Origin: Pseudomonadota bacterium
GTDB lineage: Bacteria; Pseudomonadota; Gammaproteobacteria; Acidiferrobacterales; UBA6901
Reading direction: 5' to 3'
Length of the DNA: 5,189 nt
NCBI GenBank assembly: GCA_021783175.1
Contig: JAJXUF010000209.1
Span: 1-5,189 of the forward strand
Part shown: in pieces, positions 4,928-5,189 of the stretch
Numbering within the stretch: the first letter of the stretch is position 1
How the letters are laid out: the number at the start of each line of letters is the position of its first letter
The notes under the pieces: model-generated
Database searches by the model: none
Seen by the model: only the letters and a program-made list of their open reading frames with translations
Told to the model about the DNA's origin: nothing
Program-made: the position numbers and the translations under genes

Positions 4928-5038
4928 AGATACTAGTGATCCTGAGTTGGTAAGGTTCTTATAGGTTGTTAATTGTTTATAAGATACACACAAAGAGGCT
5001 GTGTCATTTGATCAACCCGTTCCCGTAAAGCCTCACCT
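4749..5038 (-). repeat. Iteron array 2: seven copies in minus orientation
   Basis: Seven iterons in the opposite sense lie at 4749-4769, 4799-4819, 4822-4842, 4844-4864, 4865-4885, 4887-4907 and 5018-5038. The last is an exact inverted copy of the iteron at 4280-4300; 4749-4769 differs from it by one base. Five copies from 4799 to 4907 are almost back to back with a 21-23 bp period, about two helical turns. Three of them (4822, 4844, 4865) are diverged but keep the TTCCCG core; 4822 and 4865 also keep CTCACC. The last copy is separated from the others by the AT-rich tract. Confidence 0.9.
4944..5015. other. AT-rich tract, candidate DNA unwinding element
   Basis: About 67% of these 72 bases are A or T, against clearly GC-rich surroundings. 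The richest part runs from TTATAGG at about 4959 to TTTATAAG at about 4983. It lies between the close-packed minus iterons and the last iteron (5018-5038), the usual place for the melting region of an iteron origin. The unwinding function is inferred. Confidence 0.5.
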
Positions 5039-5189
5039 TAGTCAACCACTGTGCTGTTAGTTTCTACTAAATAGGTCGGTTTCCATATCCTCCTGCAGCA
5101 AGTATCGGCACGATGCCGTCTTAGGGGAAATGGACCGCCATCCTCTGCGGGTTTTCATGCAATCATGATGGCATACCGGAAGGCCAGCT

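Larger units (their letters stand above)
4251..5038. other. Putative iteron-type replication origin (oriV)
   Basis: The segment combines thirteen iterons in two opposed arrays, an AT-rich tract, and a Rep_3 initiator gene directly beside it, which is the known composition of theta-replicating iteron plasmid origins. The iteron-free centre (4653-4748) holds a 6-bp inverted repeat, GCGTGG (4710-4715) and CCACGC (4728-4733). I found no convincing DnaA box: the best candidate is AGATACACA (4982-4990), with two mismatches to TTATNCACA. Long open frames crossing this region only reflect the iteron repeats and are not genes. Confidence 0.85.

Noticed and set aside
4671..4964. Plus-strand frame of 97 codons over the minus iterons
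   Set aside because: Again iteron-encoded low-complexity sequence, without a good ribosome-binding site.
4982..4990. DnaA box near the AT-rich tract
   Set aside because: AGATACACA has two mismatches to TTATNCACA in the less tolerant half; not enough to call.
4251..5038. CRISPR array
   Set aside because: The repeats are about 21 bp, variable, irregularly spaced and in two orientations, and lie beside a Rep gene with no cas genes; iterons explain them.
5085..5110. oriT nick region
   Set aside because: ATCCTCCTGC only superficially resembles the ATCCTGC nick motif of IncP-type origins; no relaxase gene or flanking inverted repeat is seen.

Overview
This window looks like the maintenance and replication backbone of a proteobacterial plasmid. 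The protein families, the moderately high G+C content and the strong Shine-Dalgarno sequences suggest a beta- or gamma-proteobacterial host, such as a Burkholderiales or Xanthomonadales plasmid. That host assignment is inference from protein style, not from a database match. No rRNA, tRNA, insertion sequence or CRISPR array was seen.

Layout, left to right. At 1-226 (minus) is the first 75 codons of a tyrosine-recombinase/phage-integrase type protein, cut by the window edge. Just upstream of its start, at 273-300, lies a dif/Xer-like core: two 11-bp inverted arms around 6 bp. A rho-independent terminator (311-343, minus) closes a parDE toxin-antitoxin operon (parD 737-1006, parE 414-740, both minus, overlapping by 4 bp), with a 15-bp palindromic operator at 1026-1040. 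The long non-coding stretch 1041-1667 holds a 9-bp-arm stem-loop, a GC-rich inverted repeat, 19-bp tandem repeats and many GGTACT/ATACTG boxes, and it ends in the parA promoter. This is the likely partition centromere. At 1668-2309 and 2306-2620 (plus) is a type Ib partition pair: a short ParA ATPase and a small ribbon-helix-helix ParB/ParG-like protein. More copies of the GGTACTG box follow parB directly.

Convergent to parAB is a Rep_3-family initiator (2776-4098, minus). Its upstream region (4114-5038) is the replication origin. It has thirteen iterons of about 21 bp (consensus GGTGAGCTTCTACGGGAACG or GGTGAGGCTTTACGGGAACG), six in plus orientation (4251-4652) and seven in minus orientation (4749-5038), around a roughly 96-bp iteron-free centre. 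An AT-rich tract (about 67% A+T) lies at 4944-5015. No convincing gene is seen in 5039-5189.

Together these modules are a compact plasmid-survival kit: the initiator and iterons fire and count replication, parAB with its repeats segregates copies, parDE penalises loss, and the recombinase with the dif-like site plausibly resolves multimers. The most interesting features are the mirror-image iteron arrays, the partition-like repeats on both sides of parAB, and the dif-like site next to the recombinase gene.
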